Below, piece by piece: positions 7,095 to 8,480 of a DNA stretch of 8,480 nt. The notes beneath the pieces are model-generated. The model worked only from the letters and a program-made list of their open reading frames with translations, did no database searches and was not told the DNA's origin. Every line of letters begins with the position of its first letter. The first letter of the stretch is position 1. Source of the stretch: an uncultured Campylobacter sp. (GTDB taxonomy: Bacteria > Campylobacterota > Campylobacteria > Campylobacterales > Campylobacteraceae); assembly GCF_938018145.1 (NCBI RefSeq), contig NZ_CALIII010000464.1:1-8480 (forward strand), written 5' to 3'. Position numbers and translations under genes: made by a program.

Positions 7095-8132
7095 ATGCAA
7101 ATCAAACGTTTTATAGTCTACGCCGTGCTTTACCTGATCGTAGTCGGCGCAATCGTTTATCTTTTCGAGGGCGGCTCTTACGAGCTTCATCTTAAATTTG
7201 CCATTTTCGGTAGCGACGTAGAGTATGCGTTAAGTTTACCTGTTGCCGTGTGGATGATACTGCCGCCTGCGATTTTGACGCTATTTTGCGTGCTTCACAT
7301 GGCCTATCACGGGTTTAAATTTTACGCCTTTAAACGCAAAATTTCGCACGACGAGAAATTTTACAGAGAGCTTGGTAAGGAAATTTTGCTAGGCCTTGAT
7401 ACGAACAAAGACTTTAAAACGAACTTTTATAAAATCCCGTCCCAGATAGCTAGAATCCTCTCGCCGTGGGATAGATACAAGGACGCAAATATCGAGGGCG
7501 AGGAGCTACAAAACGTCCTAAGCATAATGCGCGCGGTCAAAAACGGCGAAGTCGCCGACCTAAAGAAATTTAAGCTACCTAAGGACAATCCGCTCTTTAT
7601 CAAAAACGAGCTAAACAAAATAGCAAATTTGGACGGATACTATCTGGAAACGCTTAAAAAATCCATGGGTGATCAAGGCGAAATCGCTCGCGAAGCAAGG
7701 CAAAAGCTAATAAATTTAGGCTCGCTCGCCGATATCAAAAAATTTGCTCCAGATCTGGACGAAAAAGAGATCATGACTCTTATCGCCCGCTTTGCCAAAG
7801 ACGAGATAAATTTGAGCAACGACGAGATTTTGGAGCTGTTAAATTCGGATAAAATTTCAAAAGACAGCTTTGGTATCAGCGCCGCGACGCTAAAAAGCAA
7901 AATCGCTCCGGACGCTATCATCGGCATATTCGAGCGCCTCAAAAACGAACGCCAAGAGGCGCAGGAAGCGTACGTCTATCTGCTGTTTGAGTTTGAGATG
8001 CTCGAGCGCGCGCAGGAAGTTTTAGCAGGCCTTGAAGCCGGCGAATATCAAAATTTCCGCACCCTGCTATACCTCAGACAAAACGGCAAAAACGTCCCGA
8101 CAGATCTATTTTTCAAGCACGCGCATTGCTGA
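7095..8132 (+). CDS. Two-TM inner-membrane protein of unknown function with large helical cytoplasmic region
   Basis: I do not recognise a characterised function for this 345-aa protein. Two hydrophobic helices are clear: about residues 5-24 (FIVYAVLYLIVVGAIVYLF) and 47-70 (LPVAVWMILPPAILTLFCV). They are separated by ~20 residues of short beta-like sequence (LHLKFAIFGSDVEYAL). A basic stretch (HGFKFYAFKRK) follows TM2, so the positive-inside rule puts the remaining ~270 residues in the cytoplasm. That region is almost all charged, amphipathic helices, including a TPR-like pair near the end (AYVYLLFEFEMLERAQEVLAGLEAG is its core, about 299-323), and it closes with HAHC. The TM-hairpin-TM layout resembles LapA (DUF1049), suggesting a LapA/LapB-like scaffold, but this is speculative. 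ATG start with AGGGG (7084-7088) overlapping the dksA stop. It overlaps dus by 7 nt. Confidence 0.8.
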   Translation: MQIKRFIVYAVLYLIVVGAIVYLFEGGSYELHLKFAIFGSDVEYALSLPVAVWMILPPAILTLFCVLHMAYHGFKFYAFKRKISHDEKFYRELGKEILLGLDTNKDFKTNFYKIPSQIARILSPWDRYKDANIEGEELQNVLSIMRAVKNGEVADLKKFKLPKDNPLFIKNELNKIANLDGYYLETLKKSMGDQGEIAREARQKLINLGSLADIKKFAPDLDEKEIMTLIARFAKDEINLSNDEILELLNSDKISKDSFGISAATLKSKIAPDAIIGIFERLKNERQEAQEAYVYLLFEFEMLERAQEVLAGLEAGEYQNFRTLLYLRQNGKNVPTDLFFKHAHC

Positions 8133-8480
8133 TAGATTTTTCAAAAAAGCCGCTTTTTCTAGCTCCGCTCGCGGGCTTTTCGGATCTGCCGCTTAGAAGC
8201 GTGGTCAAGCAGTTTGGCTGCGACGTGACTGTAAGCGAGATGATAAGTGCAAACGCCCTAGTTTACGAGGGTAGTAAAACGCTTGAGATGCTCAAAAAAT
8301 CGCCGCTTGAAACGCCCTATATCGTGCAGATCGCAGGCAGCGACGCGGATATCGTCAAAAAGGCGGTTGAGATTTTAAACGGTATCGAGGGCATCGACGG
8401 TATCGATCTAAACTGCGGCTGCCCGGTGCCAAAGGTCGTCAAACAGTCCGCGGGCTCTGCTCTGCTAAAAGATATCTCGA
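8126..8480 (+). CDS. dus: tRNA-dihydrouridine synthase, 3'-truncated by window edge
   Basis: The first ~118 residues of an FMN-dependent Dus enzyme, which reduces uridine to dihydrouridine in the tRNA D-loop with NADPH. The FMN-binding start PLFLAPLAGFSDLPLRSVV, the strand PYIVQIAGSD (about 64-73) and the signature GIDLNCGCPVPKVVKQSAG (about 92-110) are all typical. C99 in the GCP triplet is the expected catalytic acid. The start is uncertain: TTG at 8126 is preferred, overlapping the upstream stop by 7 nt. CTG at 8129 or an ATA at 8132 are alternatives that would begin near the usual IDFSKKP, and there is no clear Shine-Dalgarno sequence. The frame is also open upstream. DusA, DusB or DusC type cannot be decided from this part, though the sequence looks DusB-like. 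The gene continues past base 8480. Confidence 0.93.
   Translation, partial: MLIDFSKKPLFLAPLAGFSDLPLRSVVKQFGCDVTVSEMISANALVYEGSKTLEMLKKSPLETPYIVQIAGSDADIVKKAVEILNGIEGIDGIDLNCGCPVPKVVKQSAGSALLKDIS

Noticed and set aside
8143..8157. AAAAAGC/GCTTTTT inverted repeat near the dus start, considered as a terminator.
   Set aside because: The loop would be a single base, and the sequence encodes the conserved KKPLFLAP segment of Dus.

Overview
The window looks like chromosomal housekeeping DNA from a Campylobacter, most likely one of the moderate-GC oral/host-associated species (C. showae, rectus, curvus or gracilis type) rather than C. jejuni. The reasons are the protein sequences, the gene order, Leu codons rich in CTA and TTA, and a very strong AAATTT word signature in coding and non-coding DNA alike. 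The species assignment is inference. I see no mobile element, CRISPR array, tRNA, rRNA, toxin or defence system.

All genes lie on the + strand in two tight blocks. Block 1 (1-5077) is tsaB (5' end cut off), thrB, ylxR, infB, rbfA, rimP. Gaps are 8-25 nt or the genes overlap (35, 4 and 14 nt), so it reads as one translationally coupled operon. It is mainly a ribosome and tRNA block: t6A synthesis partner, initiation factor IF2, and two 30S maturation factors. Homoserine kinase (threonine pathway) and the YlxR/RnpM RNA-binding protein are embedded in it. Block 2 (5371-8480) is accD, rlmH, dksA, a two-TM membrane protein of unknown function, and dus (3' end cut off). It joins fatty-acid precursor synthesis, rRNA methylation, stringent-response control of transcription, and tRNA dihydrouridylation.

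The blocks are separated by the only sizeable non-coding stretch (5078-5370, 293 nt). It has 13 copies of AAATTT, a long imperfect hairpin just after rimP, a second hairpin whose loop carries CACCTCC (identical to the 16S anti-Shine-Dalgarno core), and a clear sigma70-type TATAAT box in front of accD. This spacer is the most unusual part of the window. Other points of interest are the window-wide AAATTT excess, the short divergent TsaB, and the LapA-like architecture of the membrane protein's N-terminus. I found no convincing new multi-gene system.
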